NCBI RefSeq assembly: GCF_000005505.3
Contig: NC_016133.3
Span: 38,343,237-38,407,236 of the forward strand
Source: Brachypodium distachyon
Taxonomy: Eukaryota > Streptophyta > Magnoliopsida > Poales > Poaceae
Length of the DNA: 64,000 nucleotides
Direction: 5' to 3'
Below the pieces are notes generated by a model that made no database searches, had not been told where the DNA came from, and was given only the letters and a program-made list of their open reading frames with translations. The translations under genes and the position numbers were made by a program. Position 1 is the first letter of the stretch. Every line of letters starts with the position of its first letter. Positions 1-10,824 of the stretch are shown in pieces.

Positions 1-89
1 GGCTAGCCGGACGCTGCCCTGTTCTGGCTCTGGGCTACATGCGACTGCCCGAGCTGCTGGCCTGCTAGCGTGCATGCCGCCTCCTCGGA
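1..89 (+). pseudogene. F-box gene exon 1 fragment (truncated)
   Basis: This stretch matches part of exon 1 of the intact F-box gene at 53052-57887, covering the region that encodes the first helices of the F-box. It carries a one-base deletion and a TAG codon, and similarity stops abruptly after the 'cctcctcgg' motif. It runs off the left edge of the window. Its near-identical twin is at 48722-48810, with the same breakpoint. It cannot encode an F-box protein. By analogy with the other copies it is the right-hand remnant of another P450/F-box unit lying to the left of the window. Confidence 0.8.
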
Positions 90-437
90 TCTAACGTGAC
101 ATCTAATAAGTGGACCCACGTATCAGAAACATTGTTAATGTTCTAAATTGGTAGGTTTGGGTCATATGAGAAGCTCCGTTTCAAGAGTTAATAGTTCTGT
201 CATAAAATTGACGTCAACCGTGGTTTTGTGCCAATTGCACAAAATTACGTGATTTATGAAATTTACTATAAATTACAAAATGTTCGATTCAAGTACACTC
301 GTACATATTAGCGTGCGAAGTTTTATAGTGTTGAGTACTTGCATCATACTTCGTCCTATAGAACGGAGTGATTAATTATCTCTGTTGGCTAGACACGTGT
401 TCTCTAGCAACGCCGGCGCAAGACGTTGGGCAAGAAC
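90..437. other. 3' flank of P450-1
   Basis: Non-coding sequence between the F-box fragment and the stop codon of P450-1. It contains the P450 3' untranslated region and is almost identical to 48811-49159 downstream of P450-4. I see no separate gene in it. Confidence 0.7.
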
Positions 438-2189
438 TTAAGCTGACCTACCGCAAGCATCATGCTCGAGATCCGGTGGTATCGTTGGGACAAGAAGAAG
501 CTTCTCCTTCCGACGCATGGTCAGCCCAAACACGTCGGCCATGTCTATGTCCTCCTCACGGATCCCACGGGGGAGCTCCCAATTGAAGCAGTAGACAAGG
601 TTGGCGAGCATCATCTCCACGGAGGCCATCCCGAAACCCAACCCGGGGCAGATCCTCCGCCCGGCTCCGAACGGCAGGAACTGGAAATCCCTCCCCTTGA
701 AGTCGGTCGTTGCCGCCGCGCTGTCGTGGTCGACCATGAACCTCTCCGGCGAGAACTCCTCTGCGTCCTCCCCCCATGACCGTGCATCTCTCCCAAGTGC
801 CCATGCATTGACAAGAACGCGCGTCCCGGCCGGGACAGCGTAGCCGTTGACGTCATCGCAGCTGGACATGGAGATGCGCGGCAGGAGGAGCGGCACGGGC
901 GGATGCAGCCGAAGCGTCTCCTTCACGACGGCCTTCAGGTAGGCCATGCCGCTCAAGTCTTCCTCCTTGACCGTCTGTTGGCCCTTGGGCGTCTTGCTCC
1001 TTATCTCGGCTTGGAGCTTGGCCATGACGCTGGGTTTCCGCATCAGCTCCGCCATCGCAAACTCCATGACGATGTATGACGTGTCTGTGCCCGCTGCAAA
1101 CATGTCCTATATAATTGAAAAAAATAAAAATAATTACACATGCAAATAATATAAGCATCATGGAATTAATTAATATTGAGTAAATGGATTAATTACGATC
1201 AAGACGGCCTTGATGTTGTCTCTGGTGAGATTGTACTCCTGCTGAAGAGAGAGAAGAACGTCTACAAAGTCTCTCTCCTGATCTTCTTGTTGCTCGTCGT
1301 GGTTTCTATCATGTTGTTTCCGCGACGAACAAGATTTGGCTGCGTGGTCATTTATGATCTTGTCGAGCAGCTCGTGCCACCTCTTCTTCAGCGCGATCGT
1401 CCTGGCCAGCACGAGCCGCCGGAGCAGGCGCACCTTGGCCAGCCCCGGGAAGTAGTCCTCCAGGTTGAACCCCGCGAACACGGCCGCGTTCCCGGCGATG
1501 AGCTCCCGGAACAGCTCGTTCCGGCCCTCCTCCCGGAAGAACTTGCCGGACACGGCGCAGCACACGACGTCGTTGGCGTAGGCGCCCAGCATCTCGCTCA
1601 GGTCGACGGCGCCGCCTTGGGCGCCGCAGGCCGCGGTCCGGACCTTGGCGAGCACCAGGGCCACTTCCTCGTCCCGGGCGCCGGCCAGGGCGCGCACCTT
1701 GCTGGCGCTAAGCAGGTGCGTGGTGACGAGCCTCCTGGCCTGGCGCCAGTACTCGCCGTAGGGCGCGAGCGCGACGTCGGAGACGCCGTTGAAGAGCACG
1801 TCGGCGACCGCGGAAGGCGGGCGCGAGGCGAAGGCGTGGTCGTGCGCACGCAGGACGGCCTCGGCGGCCCGCGGGGAGGAGACCACGAGGTTGCGGGCCT
1901 GGCCCAGGTCCAGGAGAAGGAGCCCGTCGGGGCCCGCGTGCTTCCGTGAGAGCTCGGCCAGGGAGACGTGAGGGGTTTCCGGGTTAACCAGGTGCAGGTG
2001 GCCGATGATCGGGAACCTGCTTGGTGGCGAAGGAGGGAGCCGGCGGCGGCCTTGGTCGAGCTGCTGCTTGTTATTGTAGTATCGTAGCAGCAGGAGGAAA
2101 AGGGAGCAGAGGAACAGAGTGAGAAGCCCCTGTGGAGAGAAGATGATGAGTAGTGGCTGCTGCTGAGGCTGAGCCATGTCGACCTGCAT
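438..2189 (-). CDS. Cytochrome P450, CYP71-type (P450-1)
   Basis: Two exons are read on the minus strand: 2189-1197 and 1106-438, with a 90-bp intron (GT at 1196-1195, AG at 1108-1107, phase 0). The predicted protein is 553 residues, normal for a class II plant P450. Visible parts in order: a hydrophobic ER anchor (about 13-37), the proline-rich hinge LPPSPPSRFP (51-60), WRQAR (148-152), the oxygen-binding AGTDTS (about 335-340), KETLR of the ExxR pair (393-397), PERF (451-454), and the heme loop FGAGRRICPG with ligand Cys at about 484. No frameshift or stop was seen. CYP71-clan enzymes are ER-bound monooxygenases of specialised metabolism that use NADPH-P450 reductase; the substrate cannot be read from sequence. 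The ATG at 2189 was chosen; a second in-frame ATG at 2177 matches the start conserved in the paralogs. Confidence 0.9.
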
Positions 2190-2235
2190 TATTCGATCCG
2201 TGTACGTGTTAATTTGCTCCTCGGCTTTGCTCACT

Positions 2236-2243
2236 CATTTATA
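2236..2243 (-). promoter_or_regulatory. TATA box of P450-1
   Basis: The minus strand reads TATAAATG about 47 bp upstream of the chosen ATG. The same motif in the same surroundings (a nearby 'ctcactcattta' on the plus strand) precedes P450-3 and P450-4, so it is conserved across the family. It implies a very short 5' leader. Confidence 0.65.
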
Positions 2244-2371
2244 CACATCAGGAAAGAGTAGTATTCCAAGGGAACTGTAATAATTGGTTAGATTTTTTCC
2301 GCGCATGATATTATATTGTAAATGAGTGGAATTTTTTACCAGATAACTAGTCGTCTTTGATTTCAAGTGGT

Positions 2372-2433
2372 GACTTGGTGAGTGCGCGCGGCTCAGATTG
2401 CACGGACTTGGTGAGTGCGCGCGGCTCAGATTG
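2372..2433. repeat. 29-bp tandem direct repeat upstream of P450-1
   Basis: A 29-bp unit beginning 'gacttggtgagtgcgcgcgg' occurs at 2372-2400 and 2405-2433, and an 11-base partial third copy follows. The repeat lies about 180 bp upstream of the P450-1 start. P450-3 and P450-4 have related single-copy sequence in this position, so the duplication is specific to this copy. Confidence 0.85.
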
Positions 2434-3317
2434 ACTTGGTGAGTAGCAATCGGTTATCTATCGGTAACCTAGGGACGATCATCATCATATCGATTCGAAA
2501 TTCCAGAAGCGCAGAGCCATAGACCATACGTCTCTTATCATGGCGGCAGGCTGCAACAAGCCAAATCAGTCGATCCGCACAATTCCACGTTCATGCACGC
2601 ACACATATGGAAATCTTGGGTGAATAACGAGAGACGAGAGGTTACGTTGAGAATGCTGATTCCTCCTTTCTTGGCTGGCTAGCTAGCTAGCTTATTCTCG
2701 TGCACGTCCACGTCTTAGTAGGCTACCTTTTCACCCATCGTTGCACGTATGTTGAAGAAACATAGCCAAAGTGTGATTGATCGATATGGTGGTCCAATTT
2801 TTTTTCTAGAATAATATTTTGGTCCAATTGGTAATTTGTCTGGCATGCAAATTTCTTCTTTTACGGCCAATGCAATGGAAGAAATTCCAGTGACATATCT
2901 ATATAGAAGGAGATAAGACAGAGACGGATGCATGGATAGACATGGATTTACAATTTATATATATACAACCATGCGTCCATGCGGTTTGTAACTTAATTTC
3001 TGCTGCTGTCTAGCTACCAAGTCGAGTTCAAGATGAATTTACACGTGCAAGCTACGTATGAACGGCGATATACCACCATATTACTATTGTTGATCTTCTT
3101 CTTCTAGCTCCCAGCTAGCCGAGCATGCATGCATGCACAAGTTGCGATGATCATATTTCTGCATGCCGCATGTATGGGCCTTAAAGGTGTTTGGGCTCAT
3201 TTAAAGTTCAAACTGGGCCTCTAACCTGATAGGGAAACCGCTGGGCCTTACTGTCCTCGCTGGTTTCCTTGGGCATTCATCCCCTCTCTTCTCGAAGGGC
3301 CGAAGGCACTGTCGTTG
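2434..3317. other. Intergenic region, P450-1 to F-box fragment
   Basis: No gene was seen. Part of it (about 3176-3290) resembles 48386-48500 and 51535-51640, the sequence between P450 and F-box in the other units, with shared 'gggcct' and 'gctgggcctta' motifs. The arrangement supports a duplicated head-to-head P450/F-box unit. The remainder is AT-rich and unremarkable. Confidence 0.55.
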
Positions 3318-3497
3318 TCACGTCAAGCAAAGCAGCCCAAATGCCTTTAACGCCCATACGATGCTTCCGACCACGGCGGCGCCGGCGGCCGGCCCCTGCT
3401 CCTGGCGAGCCACACGCTGCCCTGTTCCTGGCTCTAGGCTACATGCGGCTGCCCGAGCTGTTGGCCTGTGGCGCGTATCGGCGTATGCCGCCTCCGG
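3318..3497 (+). pseudogene. F-box gene 5' end fragment (truncated)
   Basis: The ATG at 3361 and the bases after it match the start of the F-box gene at 53052 ('atgcttccgaccacggcg'). Similarity runs through the region coding for the first F-box helices and ends at the 'gccgcctcc' motif, close to where the copies at 89 and 48810 also end. The alanine/proline-rich part differs by insertions and deletions that shift the frame, and a stop follows soon after. It lies head to head with P450-1 about 1.1 kb away, as the intact F-box gene does with P450-4. Confidence 0.8.
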
Positions 3498-3577
3498 TCG
3501 GAATTACTGATCGCAAGTTGTATTAAATCCGCGACAAGTAATTCTGACAAACTTTGCGACAAGTAATTTCGTCCGAA
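3491..3577. repeat. Stowaway-like MITE remnant
   Basis: The segment starts 'cctccggtcggaattac' and ends near 'acaagtaatttcgtccga', with internal inverted-repeat-like 'gcgacaagtaatt' motifs typical of Stowaway elements of grasses. The ends are degraded and no TA target duplication is certain. It abuts the breakpoint of the F-box fragment. Confidence 0.4.
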
Positions 3578-4099
3578 CAAAATAATATTACTCTTACATA
3601 TGTGATCTATGTACTTTTTCCTGTAGAGCGTATAATTTTTATTGAGTGTCAACTTTCTAAGGTTGCACCAACTTTTTTGACATCTATAAACTTTATAAAA
3701 TTGAAACCCACTAAGTGCAGTTAATTTAGCAAGCTGCACATGTAGCCAATCCACATAGCAACATCTTCTATACCTAAATAGGGATCCCCACTTGAAGCTA
3801 AGTCACCTCCTATCACCCGTTCCGTTACGGCGTCACAGGTGTTTCGCCTGCGCCAACTTCGGAGCCCACCCTCGACCGATGTGGCCTATGCAACAGGGGA
3901 ATGCTTGATGCAACCAATTATCAAAATGGAAACCGCCCCACTGATTAAGGAATTGAAACCGTGACACTAATCAAGGAATAAACTTCCGGCATTTCCCTTC
4001 CTCTTGCCTCTATCTTTTCCAATTCCCACTCAATAATTTCCCACGATCCGTGCATACAGATCAAGTGCTGTATGCGAAAGCCACGGTGGGTCTCCATGG
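3578..4099. other. Non-coding sequence
   Basis: No gene or clear repeat structure was recognised between the MITE remnant and the LTR debris. Confidence 0.4.
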
Positions 4100-4480
4100 A
4101 AATGCCCATGTTAATGGACTTGTGTTTTTCGATAGAAGAGATGTGCTGGCGAGTTCGTCGTCCAACAAGGAGACAGGGGCACAATTTACCCAGGTTCGGA
4201 GCCCTCGTGGAGGTAATACCCCTACTCCTACTTGTCTGAGCTTGTATTGAAACGAGATCACAAGATCTCCTGAAAGCTATGGTGCACAGATTGGATATGG
4301 CGTGGTGTGTCTGAGATTGAACGTGATCCCTCCCCGCTGCCCCTCCTAGTCTTTTATATAAGGGGCTAGGTCTCGGGGGCAGAGTCCGAGTAGGTTACAA
4401 GTGGTGTTTAAACCTGTTGTAGTAAAATAAAACCCCTATATTGGCCGGGCCGTAAATTCTACGTGGCGACGACTGGGTCA
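4100..4480 (-). mobile_element. LTR fragment, minus orientation
   Basis: On the minus strand this contains a TATATAAAAG box (plus about 4353-4363). It then has a segment with 'ggctccgaacctgggtaaat', the same kind of sequence found near the 3' end of the LTR of element X (42140-42906). No coding region is attached, so it is a solo or truncated LTR. Boundaries are approximate. Confidence 0.45.
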
Positions 4481-5110
4481 ACATTTCCCAAGCACGAGTC
4501 AAGACGCCCACGTGGCATGATCAATCCTACGTGGCAAAGGAAAACAAGTCAACAAGTCAAGCCTCTCATGCCATGGTTAAAGGGTCAAATGAGATAGAGA
4601 AGGGGGCAAGAAAGGTGTGAGGAGGGGGCCCTTAGTCCATGATGGATCATGGACCAAGCCCCACTTTTCCCACATGGTGCATACAAAAGCTATGAACCAA
4701 GAAGCTACTTTTACCATTTTGCCTCCACTTTTCTCTCTCCGCCAAGGGTAGCCATGGTCTTTTGTCATGGACTCCTAGGCTATAAATACCCCCCCATGGG
4801 GGTATGTACCACTCACTCTCACTTGAATAAACTCAAGGGGAGAGAGCTAGAGAGCCTCTTTGAGAGGAGATCTAGTTTCGGGATCTCGGGAAGCCTCGTT
4901 CGGCCCGAGCCCGAAGGAGAGGGAATCGGGTTAGAGTCTTAAGGGTATCTCGACCTCGCTACTTGGAAAGCTCGTTCGGCCCAAGTACGAGGATGCCCCT
5001 TTCGACCTCTCGCTAAGTGATTCGGGGAGTCTCGATCGACCCGAACGCTTTGGCTAACGACCCTCTCGAAGCCTCTCCTAACATAGGACTAAGTCGCACC
5101 CGCAGAATCG
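4481..5110 (+). mobile_element. LTR-like fragment, plus orientation
   Basis: It contains a 'ctataaatacccc' TATA motif near 4780, followed by a 'gagagagctagagagcctc' leader and repeated 'tcgttcggccc' motifs, as seen in grass gypsy LTRs. No internal coding sequence is present. Boundaries and family are uncertain; other non-coding repeats remain possible. Confidence 0.35.
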
Positions 5111-5585
5111 ACCGAACCTATTAAAAAAATATTGACGTGTCAACTTGTCCAAGTGTACGGCGACCTTCGCTATAAGGCCAGCGTACGCGCCCTACTTTTA
5201 TACTCGTACCTGTGCTACCGAGCTTTGGCACCTCTTACTCTAATTGTTGTTGAGAACAACAACAAAACCCTAAGTCGATTTCCTTATATGTTCTTGTCTT
5301 GTACCATACGCCAAGGATCTTGGGCTTCATGGATTGTAGTGAGCCATCATGTTTTCTTATTTCCTTGATTCCTTCAGTTGTGACCCAATGTATGTAGATT
5401 AAAATTTGAGTTGTACATATGCTTAGAACAGCATTGAGTTTATTTGAAAATTTAATATGATTGTTGTTAATAAAATTGAATGTACCTTTTAGCAGCGATC
5501 TAAAGTTCTCTCAGCATGCTGAATATATGTTGTATAAATTATGTATTGTTGTACCGTTAGCAGCGACCTTACAGTAATTGCCATG
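5111..5585. other. Non-coding sequence
   Basis: No gene was recognised; probably continuation of transposon debris and intergenic DNA. Confidence 0.35.
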
Positions 5586-5707
5586 TACTCCTCCCGTTTC
5601 ATATATAATTCTTGTCTCAAATTTGCCTAAAAATAAATGCATTTGTTTCTAAAATACTTCTAGGTACATGTAATATTTCGATAAGAATTATGGGATGGAG
5701 GAAGTAC
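5586..5707. mobile_element. Stowaway-type MITE
   Basis: About 120 bp with terminal inverted repeats 'tactcctcccg' and its imperfect complement 'gggatggaggaagta', flanked by TA. Internal arms ('ataattcttgtc' against 'ataagaattatg') are also complementary. This is the standard form of a Tc1/Mariner-derived Stowaway MITE in grasses. Confidence 0.75.
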
Positions 5708-6349
5708 ATGTCTAGGGATCGTTTGGACTATGTTACTAAGCCATATATCAAGGCGTAATTTGTCATTACTAAGCCATATATCAAGGCTTAATGTGTTTAG
5801 TTTCATGTCATCAATAAGATGAGCCACAATACTTATCTTAGACGCAGCCTGACAAGGTGAATATGGATAAGCAGTTATTAGACACCCAGAGGTTATCAAG
5901 TCCTGCATCTAGGTAATGAAAAGAAAATTTCTTCTAAGGGCATATATTAAAGGACAACACTTTTTTGGCATTTAGATCAGTATATATTTTTTCATATTTG
6001 GATCGTGGCATTCATTCCTTGCACCTGTACCAATGCTAAGGAATTTGTTTCAAGCACAAAACATTATATAGAATACACTGATGTTTCAAGTATATGAGTA
6101 TCTCTCTTCGTAAAAAAAAAGTATATATCTTCAATTTCGCAAGGTTTTTATTTAGACCCAACATAATTCATAAACAGCAACGCACAAGGTTTTTACCAAT
6201 ACTCAATGACTAGCAATTTGCACAAATATCGATCTGAAATATTCCCGCAGCAACACACTATTCGCAGCAACACATGGGGTTTCATCTAGTTCTTTATATT
6301 TTTGTAGACTACAGCTATATTAGTAGAGCGGAGGTAGTATCTCAGGCTT
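5708..6349. other. AT-rich intergenic sequence
   Basis: No gene was seen. A single 'gcggaggtagta' near 6330 may be one end of a lost MITE. Confidence 0.4.
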
Positions 6350-7044
6350 CAGCTAGGCGCGTCTTCTCCGGCAACGCAGGCGCACGGGCGCGGCCAAGAA
6401 CTTAGAGGTGAGCTACCGATAGCAAGCGTCACGCACGGGCATGCAGTGTTGATGCATGATCTCGTGGAGTCGTGGGGACCAGAAGGAGCTTCTCCTTCCG
6501 ATGCCTGCTCAGCCCGAACACCTCGGTCAGGTCGATGTCCTCCTCCCGCATCCCATCGGGGAGCTCCCAGTCGAAGCAGTAGACGAGGTTGGCGAGCATC
6601 ATCTCCACGGAGGCCACCCCGAAGTTCATTCCGGGGCAAATCCTCCGCCTGGCTCCAAACGGCAGGAACTGGAAATCCCTCCTCTTGAAGTCGCCCGCCG
6701 CCGCACCACCGTCATCAGCCATGAACCTCTCCGGCGAGAACTCCTCCGCATTCTTCCCCCACGACCGTGCGTCTCTCCCCAGCGCCCACGCGTTGACGAC
6801 GACGTGTGTCCTAGCCGGGACAGCGTAGCCATTGACATCATCGCAGCTGGACATGGAGATGCGAGGCAGGAGGAGCGGCACCGGCGGATGCAGCCGGAGC
6901 GTCTCCTTCACGACGGCCTTCAGGTAGGCCATGCCGCTCAGGTCGTCCTTCTTCACCGCCTGCTGGCCCTTGGGCGTCTTGCTCCTCACCTCGGCGTGGA
7001 GCTTGGCCAATAGACGTGGCTTTCGCACCATCTCCGCCATGGCG
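6350..7044 (-). pseudogene. P450-2: 3' part of a CYP71-type P450, 5' truncated
   Basis: Only the later part of exon 2 survives, reading minus from 7044 to the stop at 6429; 6350-6428 resembles the 3' flank of P450-1. KETLR, the PERF region and the heme Cys loop are present and in frame. However, the loop reads FGARRRICPG, with Arg in place of the second Gly of FGAGRR. Exon 1, the intron and the AGTDTS motif are absent. Homology stops at 7044, and unrelated sequence and a retrotransposon LTR follow. The piece is about 94% identical to P450-3 across the 108 bp that both retain, closer than to P450-1 or P450-4. It cannot make an enzyme. It may be the other half of P450-3 (see findings). Confidence 0.85.
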
Positions 7045-7103
7045 TGATGGGTTCGTCGTATGAAAAACAAAATTTTTCCTACGACATGTGCGGAAGAAAC
7101 CCA
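7045..7103. other. Unassigned junction sequence
   Basis: 59 bp between the end of P450 homology and the LTR of element A. It matches neither P450 paralogs nor the LTR and is probably filler or a scrap of another repeat. Confidence 0.4.
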
Positions 7104-7990
7104 TATCGCACCAGTGGCACCCGGAGTACCACCGCTACACGACGCGTGGGTCGCATTGCTGAGTTCCCGGGAGGATCTCGCATCGGGCGGCAACTTGAAG
7201 GCTGCCCAGCAAGCTACCAGCCCAGAAGGGCTCGCGGGGCTTCAGGGAATATTCCCGCCTGGACACCTCCCGGGAAGGCACTTGCCGGGAAGGGGAGTTC
7301 CCGGGTGCAGGTTCCCGCCGTGAGGGCGGGGCCAAGCGAGCAGAGCAGCGATGCCACGTGGGCGTGCGACAGGCGCCCAGTGTGCAGTCTCGCCAGGGCA
7401 AGGAGTGAAGCGCACGGCGCATTTAATGAGCCGACATGAGGGGCGTTATCCGTCTAGTCGGACGAACAATGCCTGTCCAGTCCTATTTTTTAGGTCTTAG
7501 ACATCTAGCCGCGGGGTTGGCACTCATGCATGCATGCCAGCACACTGAGGAGGAGCTGCCCGAGCTCCTTGCTCGCCACTTGTAAACCATGCACCGTGGC
7601 TCCTGTGGTATGCCCTTGGCTATAAAAGGAGGACCCTCGCCAATGGTCAAAGGGTTCTACGATCTCACAGTTCGACACTAGCCTTGACCAAAAGTAATAA
7701 GGAGCACTTAGCCGAAAAGAGAGCACCCGGGGACCCTTCCCCGGGAACTTGTAATTCCTCTGTTTCACAATAATACAAGGTCAGACAAGCAGGACGTAGG
7801 GTTTTACACCGCAAGGTGGCCCGAACCTGGGTAAAAAGTGTGTGCATGTGCCCTTGGTAGCGTTCATGGTGCATTCCTACGCCTAGCATTGGTCCCGTCG
7901 GCGATTGCCGGAGCGATCCCCGTAGCCCACTGCCGAACCTAAAAAGGGGGTGCCCGTGCATCCCCGGTGTCGGAGCCCCGTGCAACGACA
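7104..7990 (+). repeat. 5' LTR of element A
   Basis: 887 bp. The start reads TATCG, where the sister LTR at 31052 has TGTCG, and the end is CGACA. It contains a TATA box (tataaaag, 7621-7628) after 'gcccttggc', matching the TATA position in the other LTR (about 31620). The primer-binding site follows two bases after the end. Confidence 0.85.
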
Positions 7991-7992
7991 TC

Positions 7993-8010
7993 TGGCGCGC
8001 CAGGTAGGGG
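7993..8010 (+). other. Primer-binding site of element A
   Basis: TGGCGCGCCAGGTAGGGG begins two bases after the LTR. The same site is at 20892-20909 and 32026-32043. It has the position and the 5' TGG of a tRNA 3'-end complement; I do not assign the tRNA. Confidence 0.75.
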
Positions 8011-8098
8011 TCGCGTGAGGAGAGCTCGCCGGTGATCGCCGGCGGCAGCGTCTGCATAAACATCGGCCTCGTTCTCGTCGACGACAGAGCCGGTCACC

Positions 8099-10009
8099 AT
8101 GCCCCCCAAGCGGGCTGGTGACTCGAGGATCGACCCACGTGCGGCCCCAGCGGCGCACACGCGATCGCATGACATGCCACGCGTGTCGCAGGAACAGGGT
8201 GATCCTGAGCCTGCCCGAGTGCAGCCATCACAGCTGCCGCCGCCGCCTCCCCGACCGTCGGCTGATAACCGGTTGAGAGGGCCGACGGCTCCCAGCGCCA
8301 GAGCCAGCTGCGCGAGCGGTCACAACGCCGCCCGCGCCCTGAAGCAGGGAGGCCCGCAGGTCGACGAACCGCAGCAGCGGCAGCAGCCGCACGAGGAGCA
8401 CGGAGCGTCGCGGGCGACGCCAACCAGCTTGCGTCCGACTTAGCCGGGGTTGTTCGGGGATAGAGCGGAGGGCAACCGTTCGGGAAACCGGCAGCCCCCC
8501 GCGTAAACCCTGGCGGAGGCCATCATCGCCGCGCGAGTCATGGTGCGCTACGAGCCGCCCCAGGGCACGCCGGCGCACGAGGCATGGAGCGCCGAGTTGG
8601 ACGCGCTCCTCGCGCTCGCCGCCCAACATCCACGAGGCGAATGCGGCCCGGCAGGCTCAGGCCGCGGGCAGAACCTGGGGCGCGGAGACGTGCTCCGCAC
8701 CTCGCGGCAATGGGAAAACCCTCCCCCGCAGGGAGGCCTGGGAGGCGGGGACCTGGAGGGGTCTTCGGACTCATCACCCACCGTCGCGCGGGGTGACGCG
8801 CGCGTCATCTTGATTGCCCGCCAGCAGGAGGACCTGCGTCAGCGCCTGGAGCGCTGGCGCCGACGCGAGGTGGAGCGCCAACGCCCACAGGAGCAGGAGG
8901 ATGCTCCTATGGGCCCCGAAGACGGCTGCACCGCGTTTACGCGCGAGTTGCAGCGGGTGACATGGCCCCGCAAGTTTTGAGCGCCCCCGCTCGGTACGTA
9001 TGACGGGACCGTGAATCCGAAGGATTTCCTCCTGACCTACACGTTGGGGATGCATGCCATCGGCGCCGACGACAAGGTCAGAGCCAACTGGTTCTGGATG
9101 GTTCTGAAAGGATCAGCGAGAACCTGACTTCTCAACCTGCCTGCTGGGTCCATCGCCACTTGGGCGGACCTGCGCGAGCAGTTTGTGAGCGCGTTCCAGG
9201 GCGGCTACCAGCGCCCGGGAACCATGGTGGAGCTACACACTGTAGTGCAGAAGCCGGGAGAGACGTTGCGGAACTTCGTCAACCGTTTCTCCAGTCTCTC
9301 CTACTCCATCCCGGAGGCGGAGGCTGCTGCCATCGTCAACACCTTCGCCATCAACGTCCGCGACCCCAAGATGCGCGAGAATCTGAGCACGCATCGGATC
9401 CGGACAACGCATGATCTGTACTCCTTGGCGCACAAGTGTGCCATGGCCGAGGAAGGGCGCTTAGCGTCCGAACTAGCAGCTAAAGCCGCCGCGAGCCCAG
9501 GAGAGGGCTCGCAGAAGAAGAGTTCCCGCAAGCGCAGCGGGAGGCAAGTCCTTGCCGTGGAGTCGGGGGCTGCCGCGAGGCCTGCGAAGAAGGCCTCGCC
9601 CGGTGGTGGGTCTGGAGGCAAGCAGGGTGACGTGCCCCACCACCGCATCCACGCCAACTTCACGCACGATGCGCAGGACTGCCGCATCCTGCAGGGTATC
9701 AAGCAGCGGCGCGAGCAGCGCCACGAGGAGCGCCGAGCAGCCGGCGCCTGCTTCAACTGCGGCGACATCGGGCATCTCTCCCGAGATTGCCCGAACGACC
9801 CCAGAGCAGGGCCGAGGCCTGCCGGCGGTGGCGCCGGCAGGGAGGAAGCCCAGGGGGGATGCGGCCAAGCCCGCGCTGGCAGGGAGCGCCCTCCCCGGGG
9901 ACGAGACAGGGCTCGTGCTGAGGAGCAGCGCGAGTCCGACTGCACTGGCGGCGACGAGCCAGGCTTCCAGGAGCCTCGCGGCATCGCCTGCATCCATGGG
10001 GGAGCTTAA
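8099..10009 (+). pseudogene. Element A gag (degenerate)
   Basis: The start MPPKRAGD at 8099 is the same as in element B. Frameshifts fall after about 8400. The capsid-like part is split by a TGA near 9126 where B has Trp. A CCHC zinc knuckle, CFNCGDIGHLSRDC, lies at 9749-9790. Gag would form the particle and bind RNA; this copy cannot give a full-length product. Confidence 0.85.
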
Positions 10010-10105
10010 GCTCTCCCATCCCACGCCGCGGTGAAGCGCCTCACCCGGGACGTGTGCACGCTGTTGCCGGACGCGGAGCCGTAGCAGCCGCTGAGGTGGT
10101 CGCAT

Positions 10106-10714
10106 GTGCCGATCACCTTCAGCGCCGACGATCACCCGGCGCGACAGCTGAGTTCAGGGGTCATACCCTTCGTGGTTTCACCAATCATCAGTAACATGAC
10201 GGTGACCAAGGTGCTGGTGGACAACGGAGCGGGGTTAAACCTCTTGTCCGCCAGGTTGGTGGAAAAACTCCAGTTGCCGGTGGAGCAGATGAAACCCACT
10301 GACCCGTTCCGGGGAGTGAACCCCGGGATCGTGCGCCCCCTGGGGCGCATCACGCTGCCGGTGACCTTCGGGTCCCGGGAAGCGTTCCGGACCGAGCACG
10401 TGGTGTTCGACGTGGTGCACACCCCGTTGCCATACAATGGGATCCTTGGTCGGCTAGCGATGATCAAGTTCATGGCGGCAACGCACTGCGCCTACGGCGT
10501 GATGAAGATGCCGTCCGTGTTGGTGAGGTCGTCAGGGCCGCCGCCGCAGCCGACGCAGGTGACGAAGACGTTGCCGGAGACAGAGGCTCGCCGGGCGACG
10601 GCCCGACAACAAAGAAGGCCCGTGCTGCCCCGCAAGTGCTTGCCGAGGGAAGCACAGGCTCGAGCTCGTGCCCTGGCAAGGGCCAGAAGCTCCGGGAGGA
10701 GGCCTCCAAGGTGA
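10106..10714 (+). pseudogene. Element A protease region
   Basis: An aspartic-protease-like segment whose active-site motif reads DNGA (10220-10231) in place of the usual D-T/S-G-A; the catalytic Asp is kept. A frameshift downstream of about 10515 breaks the link to RT. Confidence 0.75.
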
Positions 10715-10824
10715 AGAAGCTGCCCCTCCAAGCCGGCAACCAGGAGCGCACCGTCACCGTCGGTGCGAACCTTACTGCCGAATAGGAAAGCGCCCTCATC
10801 ACTTTCCTCCGGGAGAACGTCGAC

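Noticed and set aside
4649..4942. 97-codon frame over an LTR-like TATA region
   Set aside because: It overlaps LTR-type sequence, including the TATA site, and has no domain.
8094..8980. Many overlapping frames opposite element A gag
   Set aside because: Shadows of GC-rich gag sequence; only the plus-strand frame matches element B gag.
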